Assembly (NCBI RefSeq): GCF_003096015.2
Contig: NZ_CP029185.2
Span: forward strand, 1,894,001-1,958,000
Reading direction: 5' to 3'
Source of the DNA: Limnobaculum parvum
GTDB lineage: Bacteria; Pseudomonadota; Gammaproteobacteria; Enterobacterales; Enterobacteriaceae
DNA: 64,000 nucleotides
Each line of letters starts with the position of its first letter. Position 1 is the stretch's first letter. The translations under genes and the position numbers were made by a program. Shown here one piece after another: positions 35,801-45,335 of the stretch. Under the pieces are notes generated by a model. It ran no database searches. It was not told where the DNA came from and saw only the letters and a program-made list of their open reading frames with translations.

Positions 35801-35967
35801 GTGCTGAGTTACGCCACCCGCTGGGAATATGTATGGTGGGAGGCCTGTTAGTCAGTCAAGTGCTCACCCTGTTTACCACGCCGGTTATCTATTTGATGTT
35901 TGACCGTTTGAGTAAGCGTAAACCGGTTATCACTCAACCAACTGAAACCACTCAGGACGGTGTGTGA
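32818..35967 (+). CDS. mdtB: Multidrug efflux RND transporter MdtB
   Basis: Proton-driven inner-membrane RND pump subunit (1049 residues, twelve transmembrane helices, two large periplasmic loops) that forms a heterotrimer with MdtC. The conserved TM4 FVVDDAIVVIENISRYIE contains the proton-relay aspartates, and GIVKKNAIMMIDFALAAER is the TM10-11 signature. The N-terminus (MSERSEHASNKIVSGG) is somewhat longer than in E. coli. Substrates in E. coli include bile salts and novobiocin. Confidence 0.96.
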   Translation: MSERSEHASNKIVSGGGPSRQFILRPVATTLLMIALLLAGILGYKSLPVSALPEVDYPTIQVVTLYPGASPDVTTSAITAPLEQQLGQMSGLKQMSSQSSGGASVITLQFQLDLDLDVAEQEVQAAINAATNLLPNDLPYPPIYNKVNPADAPILTLAVTSDGLPMSQVRDMIETRVAQKISQVSGVGLVSLSGGERPAVRVILNPQAVAAYGLDSETVRTAITGANVNTAKGNLDGPTRSATLSANDQMKSLQDYRQLIVFYKDGAPVRLQDIARIEEGAENTQLAAWANQKQAIILNIQRQPGANVITAADEVRTVLPQLIESLPASVKVQILTDRTVTIRTSINDVQFELLLAVILVVMVIYLFLRNVPATIIPSVAVPLSLIGTFAAMYFLGFSINNLTLMAMIIAAGFVVDDAIVVIENISRYIEQGEKPLNAALKGAGEIGFTIISLTISLVAVLIPLLFMGDVVGRLFHEFALTLTIAILISGVVSLTLTPMMCARLLSHASLRKQNRFSLACERFFEQIIAGYGRYLTIALKHHWATLSVAVGTLGLTVLLYLFIPKGFFPLQDNGLIQGTLEAPQSISFSAMSERQQAVTKILLQDPAVESVSSFIGVDGSNATLNNGRLQINLKPLNQRDDRAPKIIERLHHSVQALPGITLYLQPVQDLTIEDRISRTQYQFTLQTMSLDQLTLWVPKLLDRLKQLPELADVSSDWQDQGLVAYVNVNRDEASRLGINMSSIDNALYNAFGQRLISTIYTQANQYRVVLEQQVDNQRVLNAFDDIYLKNGSGQSIRLTNIATIEQRVGPLSVNRIAQFPSATVSFNLPAGVSLGEATKAITQAEQELNFPTDITTQFQGATLAFQASLSSTLWLILAAIVTMYIVLGVLYESFIHPVTILSTLPSAGVGALLALMLSGQELDIIAIIGIILLIGIVKKNAIMMIDFALAAEREQGKNPYDAIYQACLLRFRPILMTTMAALLGALPLMFSTGIGAELRHPLGICMVGGLLVSQVLTLFTTPVIYLMFDRLSKRKPVITQPTETTQDGV

Positions 35968-35968
35968 T

Positions 35969-38900
35969 ATGAAGTTCTATGCCCTGTTTATTAACCGTCC
36001 GGTAGCCACCATTTTGCTGACGCTGGGCATTATTCTCAGCGGTATTCTTGGCTTTAAATTACTGCCCGTCTCTCCCTTGCCCAAAATTGATTTTCCGGTG
36101 ATTTCCGTCAGTGCTTCACTGCCGGGCGCATCACCGGAGACCATGGCATCGTCCATTGCAACCCCGCTGGAACGCTCGTTAGGTGCCATTGCCGGTGTTA
36201 ATGAAATGACATCAACCAGCTCACTGGGCAGTACCCGCATTATTCTGCAATTTGATATGGATCGGGATATCAATGGCGCCGCCCGTGATGTGCAGGCGGC
36301 CATCAACGCAGCGCACAATTTGCTTCCCAGCGGTATGCCTTCCAGACCCACCTACCGAAAAGCCAACCCTTCCGATGCCCCCATAATGATCCTGACGTTA
36401 ACTTCTGACGTTTACAGTCAGGGAGAGCTTTACGATTACGCATCGACTCAATTGGCACAGAAGCTCTCTCAACTGGAGGGGGTTGGTGATGTTTCCGTTG
36501 GCGGTAGCTCTCTACCCGCTGTGCGGGTACAGCTTAACCCTCAGGCGCTGTTCAATCAGGGGGTTTCGTTAGACGATGTCCGAACCGCGATTAGCCGGGC
36601 CAACGTTCGCAAACCGCAGGGATTTTTGAAAGCCAATGCACAAAACTGGCAGGTTCAAACCAACGATGAGATTAAAACAGCCGACCAATATAAACCGATT
36701 ATTATTCATTACAATAATCAGTCTGCGGTCAGATTACAGGATGTAGCCACCGTCACCGACTCGGTACAAGACATTCGTAATGCCGGTATGGCGAATGGTA
36801 TTCCCGCCATTTTGATTATGATTCGACGTTCCGCTGATGCCAACATTATCGATACGGTAGACCGCATTCGTGCAGAAATACCTGAACTGCAATCTTATAT
36901 CCCTGCCTCGATTAATCTCGCGATTGCTCAGGATCGCTCACCCACGATTCGCGCCTCGTTGTTTGAGGTTGAACGCGCCCTGACTATCGCCGTTGCGCTA
37001 GTGATTCTGGTGGTATTCCTGTTTCTGCGTTCTGGGCGGGCGACGCTAATCCCGGCGGTTGCCGTACCGGTTTCGCTGATTGGTACCTGTGCCGCCATGT
37101 ATATGCTCGGTTTTAGTCTGAATAACCTGTCGCTGATGGCCTTGACCATTGCCACGGGCTTTGTAGTCGATGATGCCATTGTGGTGCTGGAGAACATTGC
37201 TCGCCATATTGAAGCAGGGCTTAAACCTTTTGATGCCGCACTGAAAGGGGTAAACGAAGTCGGTTTTACCGTTCTCTCGATGAGCCTTTCTCTGGTAGCG
37301 GTTTTTATTCCATTGCTGTTTATGAGTGGCTTGCCCGGACGTTTATTCAGCGAGTTTGCTATTTCACTGTCGGTGGCGATTGGGATCTCATTGGTGATTT
37401 CTCTTACCCTAACGCCGATGATGTGCGCCCGGTTGCTACAAGCCAGAAAACAGGAACGGCCTCGTTCTTCACAAGGGTTTGGCCGCATCATTCTTGCCCT
37501 TCAACAAGGCTATGCCCGTAGTCTTAACTGGACGTTAGATCACTCGCGACTGGTGTTCGTCATCTTTCTTAGCACCATTGTGCTGAACGTCTGGCTGTAT
37601 GTGAATGTCCCCAAGACCTTCTTTCCTGAACAGGATACCGGTCGACTGATGGGGTTTGTACAGGCAGACCAGAGCATCTCTTTTCAGTCGATGAAAAAGA
37701 AGATGGAAGTGCTGATGAAAATCGTCAGTAGCGATCAGGATGTGGATAACGTTACCGGTTTTACCGGCGGTTCACGTACCAATAGCGGCTCCATGTTTAT
37801 CTCACTCAAGCCGCTGACAGAGCGCAAAGACACAGCCCAACAAGTGATTAATCGTCTAAGGGGCAAACTCTCTCAAGAACCAGGGGCCAGCCTGTTTTTG
37901 ATGGCTGTGCAAGATGTCAGAGCCGGCGGGCGTCAGTCGAACGCTGGTTATCAATATGCTTTGCTGTCTGACGATCTCAGCATTCTACGTCAATGGGAAC
38001 CAAAAATTCGGGCGGCATTTGCCACCCTACCTGAACTGACGGATGTTAACTCCGACCAACAGGATAAAGGGGCCGAAATTGCCATCACCTATAACCGAGA
38101 AACCATGTCGCGATTAGGGATTGATGTTTCCGCTGCCAACGCCCTGCTCAATAATGCGTTTGGGCAGCGACAAATTTCTACCATCTATCAACCGTTGAAC
38201 CAATATAAAGTGGTCATGGAAGTTGCGCCTGAGTTTGCTCAAGACCAAAGCGCTCTAGATAAGATGTTTGTCATCAATCAGGATGGCAAACCTATTCCCC
38301 TTTCCTACTTTGCCCAGTGGACCCCGGCAAATGCGCCATTATCCGTCAACCACCAAGGCCTTTCCGCCGCGTCTACCGTTTCGTTTAATCTGGCGGAGGG
38401 ATATTCCTTATCCGAGGCCACCGCAGCTATTGAACGAACCATGACCGCATTAGGCGTTCCCAATACAGTCAGAGGATCTTTTGCCGGTACTGCTCAGGTC
38501 TTTCAGGAAATGCTGCAATCACAGATTTTCCTGATTATTGCAGCCATCATGACTGTGTATATCGTACTGGGTGTCCTGTATGAGAGTTATATTCATCCTC
38601 TGACCATTTTATCCACCCTGCCATCTGCCGGGGTTGGCGCTATACTGGCTTTAGAACTGTTTGATACCCCATTCAGCCTGATCGCTCTCATCGGCGTTAT
38701 GCTGTTAATTGGGTTGGTCAAGAAGAACGCCATCATGATGGTGGATTTTGCTCTTACGGCAGAAAGGCAAGGTAACTTGACGCCTCGCGAAGCTATCTTT
38801 CAGGCCTGCCTGCTGCGTTTTCGACCGATTATGATGACCACTCTGGCAGCTATTTTTGGTGCTATTCCTCTGGTACTTGGCAGCGGCGACGGAGCGGAAT

Positions 38901-39085
38901 TGCGACAGCCTCTGGGTATCACTATTGTTGGCGGGTTGATAATGAGTCAACTATTAACCCTGTATACTACGCCGGTGATTTATCTCTACTTTGATCGCCT
39001 AAGGCTTTGGTATAAAAACCGTCATCCGTCACTGATAACCCCCACTAACCACCTGAGTCTGCCCGGAGGAACCGACACAAAATGA
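35969..39085 (+). CDS. mdtC: Multidrug efflux RND transporter MdtC
   Basis: Second RND subunit (1038 residues) with its own FVVDDAIVVLENIARHIE relay motif and GLVKKNAIMMVDFAL. The start MKFYALFINRPVATILL at ATG 35969 is the family start; the frame opens at GTG 35960, which precedes the mdtB stop. Only 1 nt separates it from mdtB. It resembles MdtB throughout, reflecting an old duplication. The 3' end overlaps mdtD (ATGA). Confidence 0.96.
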   Translation: MKFYALFINRPVATILLTLGIILSGILGFKLLPVSPLPKIDFPVISVSASLPGASPETMASSIATPLERSLGAIAGVNEMTSTSSLGSTRIILQFDMDRDINGAARDVQAAINAAHNLLPSGMPSRPTYRKANPSDAPIMILTLTSDVYSQGELYDYASTQLAQKLSQLEGVGDVSVGGSSLPAVRVQLNPQALFNQGVSLDDVRTAISRANVRKPQGFLKANAQNWQVQTNDEIKTADQYKPIIIHYNNQSAVRLQDVATVTDSVQDIRNAGMANGIPAILIMIRRSADANIIDTVDRIRAEIPELQSYIPASINLAIAQDRSPTIRASLFEVERALTIAVALVILVVFLFLRSGRATLIPAVAVPVSLIGTCAAMYMLGFSLNNLSLMALTIATGFVVDDAIVVLENIARHIEAGLKPFDAALKGVNEVGFTVLSMSLSLVAVFIPLLFMSGLPGRLFSEFAISLSVAIGISLVISLTLTPMMCARLLQARKQERPRSSQGFGRIILALQQGYARSLNWTLDHSRLVFVIFLSTIVLNVWLYVNVPKTFFPEQDTGRLMGFVQADQSISFQSMKKKMEVLMKIVSSDQDVDNVTGFTGGSRTNSGSMFISLKPLTERKDTAQQVINRLRGKLSQEPGASLFLMAVQDVRAGGRQSNAGYQYALLSDDLSILRQWEPKIRAAFATLPELTDVNSDQQDKGAEIAITYNRETMSRLGIDVSAANALLNNAFGQRQISTIYQPLNQYKVVMEVAPEFAQDQSALDKMFVINQDGKPIPLSYFAQWTPANAPLSVNHQGLSAASTVSFNLAEGYSLSEATAAIERTMTALGVPNTVRGSFAGTAQVFQEMLQSQIFLIIAAIMTVYIVLGVLYESYIHPLTILSTLPSAGVGAILALELFDTPFSLIALIGVMLLIGLVKKNAIMMVDFALTAERQGNLTPREAIFQACLLRFRPIMMTTLAAIFGAIPLVLGSGDGAELRQPLGITIVGGLIMSQLLTLYTTPVIYLYFDRLRLWYKNRHPSLITPTNHLSLPGGTDTK

Positions 39086-40506
39086 AAAAGAGTCACGTTA
39101 ATGTGCGTTGGCAACTGTGGATTGTGGCTCTGGGTTTCTTTATGCAGTCGCTGGACACCACCATTCTGAATACGGCCTTGCCTTCTATGGCAGTTAGTCT
39201 CAATGAAAGCCCGCTTCAGATGCAATCCGTCATTGTTGCCTATATTCTTACTGTCGCCGTAGGGCTACCCGCCAGCGGCTGGTTAGCGGACCGTATCGGC
39301 GTTAAGCCGGTATTTCTATCCGCTATTGTTCTTTTCACCTTCGGTTCTCTGCTTTGCGCTCAGTCAGAAAGCTTACAAGAGCTGATTCGCGCGCGGGTAA
39401 TACAAGGGATTGGTGGAGCCATGATGGTGCCCGTAGGTCGATTAACCGTGATGAAAATCGTTCCTCGCGAACAGTATATGGCGGCCATGACCTTTGTTAC
39501 CTTACCCGGGCAGGTTGGCCCATTGATGGGGCCCGCGCTGGGCGGTTTTCTAGTGGAGTACGCCAGTTGGCACTGGATTTTTCTGATTAATATTCCGGTC
39601 GGTATTATTGGCGTATTGGCAATCCTGATGATTATGCCTAACTATAAAATGCCGCCGCGCCCCTTCGATGTGGTTGGTTTTATTTTGTTGGCAATTGGTA
39701 TGGCCACCATTACCCTTTCGCTGGATGGTCACTCTGGTTTAGGCCTGACTCCAACGGCCATTTTGTTTCTATGTACCAGCGGCGTTGCCGCTCTTGGGCT
39801 TTATTGGCTACACGCTCGCCGGGCTAAAGCGCCGCTGTTCAATTTGGCTATGTTTAAAATCCCAACCTTTGCGCTAGGGCTGACTGGCAGTTTATTCGCT
39901 CGTATTGGTGGCGGGATGCTACCGTTTATGACGCCATTATTTTTACAGGTGGGTTTAGGTTTTTCCCCATTCCACGCTGGTTTGATGATGATTCCCATGA
40001 TCATTGGCAGCATGAGCATTAAACGTCTGGTGGTGCAAATTGTTAACCGCTATGGCTATCGGGTTGTTCTTAGCATCGCGACCTTAGCCTTACCGGTCAT
40101 TACGCTGTTGATCCCAATCGCTGGCTTGTTGGGATGGTATGTGCTGATTCCGTTTCTGTTATTTATGCTCGGGGTAACTAATGCGGTACGTTTTTCCACT
40201 ATGAACACCCTGACGCTGAAAGATTTGCCCGATGAACTCGCCAGCAGCGGTAACAGCCTGCTGTCAATGGTTATGCAGTTATCCATGAGCCTAGGCGTCA
40301 GTATTGCAGGGATTCTGTTGGGTATCTTCTCAATGCATCATGTTGCCGTTGGTAGCCCTGACGTTCAACAGGCATTCTTATATACCTATTTGTGTATTGG
40401 GTTAATTATGCTGATTCCGACGGCAATTTTTGCTCGGGTTCCCAAAGACAGTGCTAAAAACGTCTTGTTGGGTTCGGGTAACCGTCGAGATAAATCCGAT
40501 AACTAA
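39082..40506 (+). CDS. mdtD: MFS transporter MdtD
   Basis: A 474-residue DHA2-type major-facilitator protein with about 14 predicted membrane segments. LDTTILNTALPSMA is the motif D1 region, GWLADRIGVKPVF is motif A, and PGQVGPLMGPALGG is motif C for drug:proton antiporters. In E. coli it is not essential for MdtABC efflux, and iron-citrate export has been proposed for it. It overlaps mdtC by 4 nt, so it is co-expressed under BaeR control. Confidence 0.95.
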   Translation: MKKSHVNVRWQLWIVALGFFMQSLDTTILNTALPSMAVSLNESPLQMQSVIVAYILTVAVGLPASGWLADRIGVKPVFLSAIVLFTFGSLLCAQSESLQELIRARVIQGIGGAMMVPVGRLTVMKIVPREQYMAAMTFVTLPGQVGPLMGPALGGFLVEYASWHWIFLINIPVGIIGVLAILMIMPNYKMPPRPFDVVGFILLAIGMATITLSLDGHSGLGLTPTAILFLCTSGVAALGLYWLHARRAKAPLFNLAMFKIPTFALGLTGSLFARIGGGMLPFMTPLFLQVGLGFSPFHAGLMMIPMIIGSMSIKRLVVQIVNRYGYRVVLSIATLALPVITLLIPIAGLLGWYVLIPFLLFMLGVTNAVRFSTMNTLTLKDLPDELASSGNSLLSMVMQLSMSLGVSIAGILLGIFSMHHVAVGSPDVQQAFLYTYLCIGLIMLIPTAIFARVPKDSAKNVLLGSGNRRDKSDN

Positions 40507-40521
40507 CGGAAATTAAATCTA

Positions 40522-41925
40522 ATGAAATTGGGGATCACCGGAAAGCTATTCTTTGCCATTTTAGCCACCTGCATGCTGGTACTCATTACCATGCACTGGG
40601 GCGTTCGCCTGAGTTTTGAACGGGGTTTTACCGATTATATCCGCTCCGGTAACGAACAACGTTTAAGTTTGCTAGGCAATGCGCTGGCAGAACGCTATCG
40701 CCATGAGGGTAACTGGCAATTTCTCCAGCGCAATGAAAAAATCATTTATCAGCTATTGCCCTCGATTGAACAAAGCCATGATGAGAATGACGAACAGACG
40801 TTACCGCCTCAAGGGTGGCGAGTCCCTTTCTGGATCTTTGATACTCAGAACCATATGCTTGCAGGATCCTCCCACCCGGTTCCACGTCAGGCTACCCGTA
40901 AAGCCATCACGCTGGATGGGAAAACCATCGGCTGGATTGTTGGTATGCCGAGCGAAAAATTAACCCGCAGTGCCGATATAAATTTTGCTAAACAACAAAA
41001 TCGCACCAGTTGGATGTTGATTGGCCTTTCAACCCTACTGGCCGCCATTGCCACGCTGCTGGTTTCCCGCAGCCTGTTATCTCGCGTAAAACACTTGGTT
41101 ACCGGTACCCACCAACTGGCAGCCGGAGACTTTTCCGCTCGGGTTCTGGTCACCAGTAAAGATGAACTGGGAATGTTGGCCAATGACTTTAACCAACTGG
41201 CCAACACGCTAGAAAAAAACGAACGTATGCGACAGGCCTTTATTGCCGATGTCTCCCACGAGTTACGAACGCCGTTAGCCGTATTGCAGGGAGAATTGGA
41301 AGCGCTAGAGGACGGGGTCCGCCAACTCACCGCGACCTCCTTACATTCGCTGCAGGCTGAAGTGCGATCCCTGACCAAATTAGTCAATGATTTACATCAG
41401 CTTTCATTATCCGATTTAGGGGCTCTAACGTATAAAAAGAGCAATCTCGATCTGATCGCATTACTGGAACAGGCTATCGCGGCCTATCAAAGTCGCTTTA
41501 CCCATAAGGGATTAGCCATTGAAACCGATCTACCACAAAGTGCCGTCGTTTTTGGCGATCCCGACCGGCTATCACAGCTGTTTCATAATTTGTTAGAAAA
41601 CAGTCTGCGTTATACCGATGCCACTTACGCCGATACGCAGGGACGGCTACGTATCTCGGTCACCATCACTAAAGCATCAATACTGTTACACTGGCACGAT
41701 TCTGCGCCTGGTGTTACTGATGAACAGTTAAGTCAGATTTTTGAGCGTTTTTATCGTACTGAAGTTTCACGCAACCGCGCCAACGGCGGCTCTGGATTAG
41801 GCCTCTCCATCTGCTGGAATATTGTTGATGCTCACGGCGGAGAAATTAGCGCCAACCATTCTGCTTTAGGCGGACTAGAAATTCAGTTACTCTTACCGCT
41901 GGTAACAGAAATGGTATCCCCATAA
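40522..41925 (+). CDS. baeS: Envelope-stress sensor kinase BaeS
   Basis: Inner-membrane histidine kinase (467 residues) with two transmembrane helices (about 9-28 and 164-184) around a periplasmic sensor region of about 135 residues. A HAMP domain follows (about 185-238), then His246 in DVSHELRTPLAVLQG and an ATPase domain with GGSGLGLSICWNIV. It senses envelope disturbances such as indole, tannins and misfolded pili in E. coli. It lies 15 nt after mdtD. Confidence 0.96.
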   Translation: MKLGITGKLFFAILATCMLVLITMHWGVRLSFERGFTDYIRSGNEQRLSLLGNALAERYRHEGNWQFLQRNEKIIYQLLPSIEQSHDENDEQTLPPQGWRVPFWIFDTQNHMLAGSSHPVPRQATRKAITLDGKTIGWIVGMPSEKLTRSADINFAKQQNRTSWMLIGLSTLLAAIATLLVSRSLLSRVKHLVTGTHQLAAGDFSARVLVTSKDELGMLANDFNQLANTLEKNERMRQAFIADVSHELRTPLAVLQGELEALEDGVRQLTATSLHSLQAEVRSLTKLVNDLHQLSLSDLGALTYKKSNLDLIALLEQAIAAYQSRFTHKGLAIETDLPQSAVVFGDPDRLSQLFHNLLENSLRYTDATYADTQGRLRISVTITKASILLHWHDSAPGVTDEQLSQIFERFYRTEVSRNRANGGSGLGLSICWNIVDAHGGEISANHSALGGLEIQLLLPLVTEMVSP

Positions 41926-41927
41926 CC

Positions 41928-42635
41928 ATGACAGAAAGCGCCCTATTATCCGGCAATGATTTGCCGCCCGTATTGATTGTAGAAGATGAGCCTAAGCTGG
42001 GTCAGTTGTTAATTGATTATCTTCAGGCCGCCGGGTATCGCACCCATTTGATTACTCAAGGCCAAGAAGTCATTGATTGGGTGAAACAATACGCTCCTTC
42101 GCTGATCCTGTTAGATTTGATGTTACCCGGCGTTGATGGCATCACACTGTGTCGTGAAATTCGTACTTTCTCTGATGTGCCGGTGGTGATAGTAACGGCA
42201 AAGACTGAAGAGATCGATCGTCTATCCGGACTGGAAATCGGTGCGGATGACTACATCTGTAAGCCCTATAGCCCACGGGAAGTGGTGGCTCGGGTTAAAA
42301 CTATTTTAAGACGTTGCTATCTGCCGGTCAGAGAATTACCCTCTGTGGAATTGGGTTTACAGTTGGATGATTCACAGTTTCAGATTCGATATAACAATAC
42401 CAGCCTTGATTTGACCGCCGCCGAATTTCGGTTGCTAAAAACCCTGTCGACCCATCCGGGCCAGGTGCTGACCAGAGAATCGCTGTTGGATAACCTTTAC
42501 GACGACTACCGTGTGGTAACCGATCGAACCGTGGACAGTCATATCAAGAATTTACGCCGTAAACTGGAAGCCTTAGCGCCAGAAAAAGTATTTATCCGCT
42601 CGGTATACGGGTTAGGCTACCGTTGGGAAGAGTAA
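41928..42635 (+). CDS. baeR: Response regulator BaeR
   Basis: OmpR-family activator, 235 residues: receiver domain with Asp63 (LILLDLMLPGVDG) and Lys in YICKPYSPRE, and a winged-helix C-terminal domain (LTRESLLDNLYDDYRVVTDRT). It activates mdtABCD and spy in E. coli. It begins 2 nt after the baeS stop, so the pump and its controller are in one autoregulated transcript. Confidence 0.97.
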   Translation: MTESALLSGNDLPPVLIVEDEPKLGQLLIDYLQAAGYRTHLITQGQEVIDWVKQYAPSLILLDLMLPGVDGITLCREIRTFSDVPVVIVTAKTEEIDRLSGLEIGADDYICKPYSPREVVARVKTILRRCYLPVRELPSVELGLQLDDSQFQIRYNNTSLDLTAAEFRLLKTLSTHPGQVLTRESLLDNLYDDYRVVTDRTVDSHIKNLRRKLEALAPEKVFIRSVYGLGYRWEE

Positions 42636-42697
42636 GTAAACAGGTATTTATGCTTTTCTGAGTAGTGATGGAAAATACAACAGGAGTTGTCAGGTTA

Positions 42698-43537
42698 ATG
42701 AATTTAGTTATTAAGCGTTCCCTTTTCGTTCTAATTATTCACACCTTATTGGTCTCTGTTGTCCATGCAGAGACAGCTAAGGACTGCGTAGTGGGTAAAG
42801 AGACCGTTATTAATAATCATCTGGCTCTGCTCAACATGCCAGAATTTAATCATGCCCGTGAAGTGGAAACCGTCACCGAAAGCGACAATACCCACTCAGC
42901 CTTTTACTATAAATTTAACTACGACCGCTGCGGCCAGTTGACCGATATGTATGCCCAAATAACGCGCAATGAACTGCGCTTTCGCATTGATTCCAGCTAC
43001 GATATCCGTAGAAATCAACAGGGCTGGAGAAATAGTTACAACGTCACTCTATTTGGTATGAATAAACTGTTTTATGCCCGGGAAGGTGCGATTGATTATC
43101 ATACTGATGATAAAGGGCTAATCGTCAGCTCAACGGATAATTACCTTTCCGGCAGTGATGATAAAAAAGCAGAAAACGGTGTAACCAACGGCATCTATAA
43201 AACTGACGATAAATTCCGTATGGCTTATAGCTTATTGAGCGGTAGTGACGAAACTGTCAACGGCGAATACCGTTTCTTCTTTCAGCCGGACAATAAGCCC
43301 TTCGCCTTGATCGGCCCGACAATGAGCATTAGTTACCTGTATGACAGCCAGCAACGTGCCAGCGGCATGATAGAAATTACCGTTTCCCCCTACTATCTTG
43401 GCAATAAAAAAACCGACTGTCTGGAATGGAATGAGCGTAATGACTGCACTAAATCCATTAGCAAGGAGCTAGAGCTGTTTCCAACCTATGTGGTAGACCG
43501 AACAACGGTGTTGCGATCGACTTATACTTACTGGTGA
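42698..43537 (+). CDS. Secreted protein of unknown function
   Basis: A 279-residue protein with a clear Sec signal peptide (MNLVIKRSLFVLIIHTLLVS, cleavage likely after VVHA) and a mature part rich in Tyr, Asn and Asp, with alternating strand-like patterns and four cysteines. I recognise no domain. I chose ATG 42698, which is preceded by AGGTTA, over the GTG at 42665. It lies 62 nt after baeR on the same strand, where E. coli has the unrelated yegP, so it may ride on the BaeR-controlled transcript; that link is inference. Confidence 0.7.
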   Translation: MNLVIKRSLFVLIIHTLLVSVVHAETAKDCVVGKETVINNHLALLNMPEFNHAREVETVTESDNTHSAFYYKFNYDRCGQLTDMYAQITRNELRFRIDSSYDIRRNQQGWRNSYNVTLFGMNKLFYAREGAIDYHTDDKGLIVSSTDNYLSGSDDKKAENGVTNGIYKTDDKFRMAYSLLSGSDETVNGEYRFFFQPDNKPFALIGPTMSISYLYDSQQRASGMIEITVSPYYLGNKKTDCLEWNERNDCTKSISKELELFPTYVVDRTTVLRSTYTYW

Positions 43538-43867
43538 CGAGTAAATCGGTACCAATGAACATTCCGGTCGTATAAACGACATTGCATATATTGGCATTGC
43601 ACTCGGCCGGAAGACCATCGGTACTCAGTGATGAAGCTCATCAGACGAGCCTGCCTACGGTAACCTCACCTTTCGATTAACTATTTCAGTCATAAAACTT
43701 CACTATCGAACTGTACCCACGAGCAGTAAATCTTAAAACACGTCTTGTTTCACGCCTGCCGTTGCCATTCATCTCAACCAGGTCTACAATTCCGGCCCTG
43801 GGATTTTCCCAAGGCTGTACCCTTAGGGTGCGGCTCTGACTTGTGATCAGACTAAGAGACTAACAAC
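43538..43867 (+). other. Noncoding spacer before trhP
   Basis: This 330-nt gap holds no supportable gene. Its last 70 nt contain short stems (GGGA-TTT-TCCC near 43801-43810, ACCC-TTA-GGGT near 43819-43829, TCTGA/TCAGA near 43835-43851), suggesting a structured trhP leader. No promoter is obvious. Confidence 0.4.
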
Positions 43868-45232
43868 ATGTTTAAACCGGAATTACTTTCTCCGGCCGGT
43901 ACGCTGAAAAATATGCGTTACGCCTTTGCCTATGGCGCAGATGCAGTTTATGCCGGTCAGCCTCGTTACAGCCTGCGGGTGCGTAACAACGAATTCAATC
44001 ACCAGAATCTGGCTTTAGGCATTAATGAAGCCCATGCCCTTGGTAAAAAGTTTTATGTGGTGGTTAATATCGCCCCCCATAACTCCAAACTCAAAACTTT
44101 TATTCGCGATCTGGCCCCCGTCGTCGAAATGGGCCCGGATGCCTTAATTATGTCCGATCCAGGGCTGATTATGATGGTACGTGAAGCGTTTCCTGATATT
44201 GATATTCACCTTTCCGTACAGGCCAACGCCGTAAACTGGGCAACGGTGAAATTCTGGAAACAGATGGGGCTGACCCGCGTCATTCTCTCCCGCGAATTAT
44301 CGCTGGAAGAGATTGAAGAAATTCGCCAGCAAGTACCAGACATTGAACTGGAAACCTTTGTACACGGTGCTTTATGCATGGCCTATTCTGGCCGTTGCCT
44401 GCTTTCAGGTTATATTAATAAGCGCGATCCTAACCAAGGCACTTGCACTAACGCCTGTCGCTGGGAGTATAAAATGGAAGAAGGTAAAGAGGATGACACC
44501 GGCAACATTGTGCATATTCATGAACCCATTCCAGTAAAAAACGTTGACCCAACCTTGGGTGCCGGTGCCCCTACCGATAAAGTGTTTATGATTGAAGAAG
44601 CGCTGCGTCCTGGCGAGTATATGAGCGCCTTTGAAGATGAACACGGCACTTATATTATGAATTCTAAAGATCTGCGAGCCGTTCAACACGTGGAGCGGTT
44701 AACTCAGTTAGGCGTTCATTCATTAAAAATTGAAGGCCGCACCAAATCGTTCTACTACTGTGCACGTACCGCTCAGGTTTATCGTCGAGCCATCGATGAT
44801 GCCGTTGCAGGTAAACCATTCGATGACTCACTAATGACAACGTTAGAATCATTAGCCCATCGCGGATATACCGAAGGTTTTTTACGCCGCCATGTACATG
44901 ATGAACATCAAAATTATGACTACGGCTATTCTATTTCTGACAGCCAGCAGTTTGTTGGGGAGTTTACCGGCGAGCGTCGTAATGGTTTAGCGGCAGTTGA
45001 TGTAAAAAATAAATTTTCCGTTGGCGACAGCGTCGAGATGATGACCCCAAGAGGCAATATCCATTTCACCATTGAATCAATGGAAACCAACAAGGGGCAA
45101 CCAACTGAAGTCGCTCCGGGTAACGGACATGTCGTTTATCTGCCTGTTCCAGAAGATATTAACCTGGAATACGCTTTGCTGATGCGAAATTTAGCCGGAA
45201 GCAACAACACACGAAACCCGCACAGTGCATAA
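43868..45232 (+). CDS. trhP: tRNA 5-hydroxyuridine-modification protein TrhP (YegQ, peptidase U32 family)
   Basis: A U32-family protein that, with TrhO as the alternative route, makes 5-hydroxyuridine at tRNA position 34 using prephenate and an iron-sulfur centre; the family name is historical. The 454 residues equal the E. coli length. The signature EIFVHGALC-type motif (ETFVHGALCMAYSGRCLLS) and following cysteines (GTCTNACRWEY) are ligand candidates. Its position beside mdt-baeSR and before CyaR matches E. coli. Confidence 0.95.
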   Translation: MFKPELLSPAGTLKNMRYAFAYGADAVYAGQPRYSLRVRNNEFNHQNLALGINEAHALGKKFYVVVNIAPHNSKLKTFIRDLAPVVEMGPDALIMSDPGLIMMVREAFPDIDIHLSVQANAVNWATVKFWKQMGLTRVILSRELSLEEIEEIRQQVPDIELETFVHGALCMAYSGRCLLSGYINKRDPNQGTCTNACRWEYKMEEGKEDDTGNIVHIHEPIPVKNVDPTLGAGAPTDKVFMIEEALRPGEYMSAFEDEHGTYIMNSKDLRAVQHVERLTQLGVHSLKIEGRTKSFYYCARTAQVYRRAIDDAVAGKPFDDSLMTTLESLAHRGYTEGFLRRHVHDEHQNYDYGYSISDSQQFVGEFTGERRNGLAAVDVKNKFSVGDSVEMMTPRGNIHFTIESMETNKGQPTEVAPGNGHVVYLPVPEDINLEYALLMRNLAGSNNTRNPHSA

Positions 45233-45286
45233 AATTTATTTTTTTCCACTGACGGCGTTAAAAATCACACGCTTTAATTTAAATTA

Positions 45287-45329
45287 TTAGAAATAGATCA
45301 CATCTATTAGTAAATAAAAGGACTACTAT
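45287..45329 (+). promoter_or_regulatory. CRP site and promoter of CyaR
   Basis: TTAGA-N6-TCACA (45287-45302) matches the CRP consensus with a perfect right half and a weaker left half. A -10 TACTAT lies at 45324-45329. The CRP centre (45294.5) is 41.5 nt from the predicted start at 45336, the spacing of a class II CRP promoter, and CyaR is CRP-activated in E. coli. Confidence 0.75.
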
Positions 45330-45335
45330 CTCAGT

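Noticed and set aside
36928..37491. 187-codon minus-strand frame inside mdtC
   Set aside because: Mirrors transmembrane codons of mdtC; composition and lack of signals indicate a shadow.
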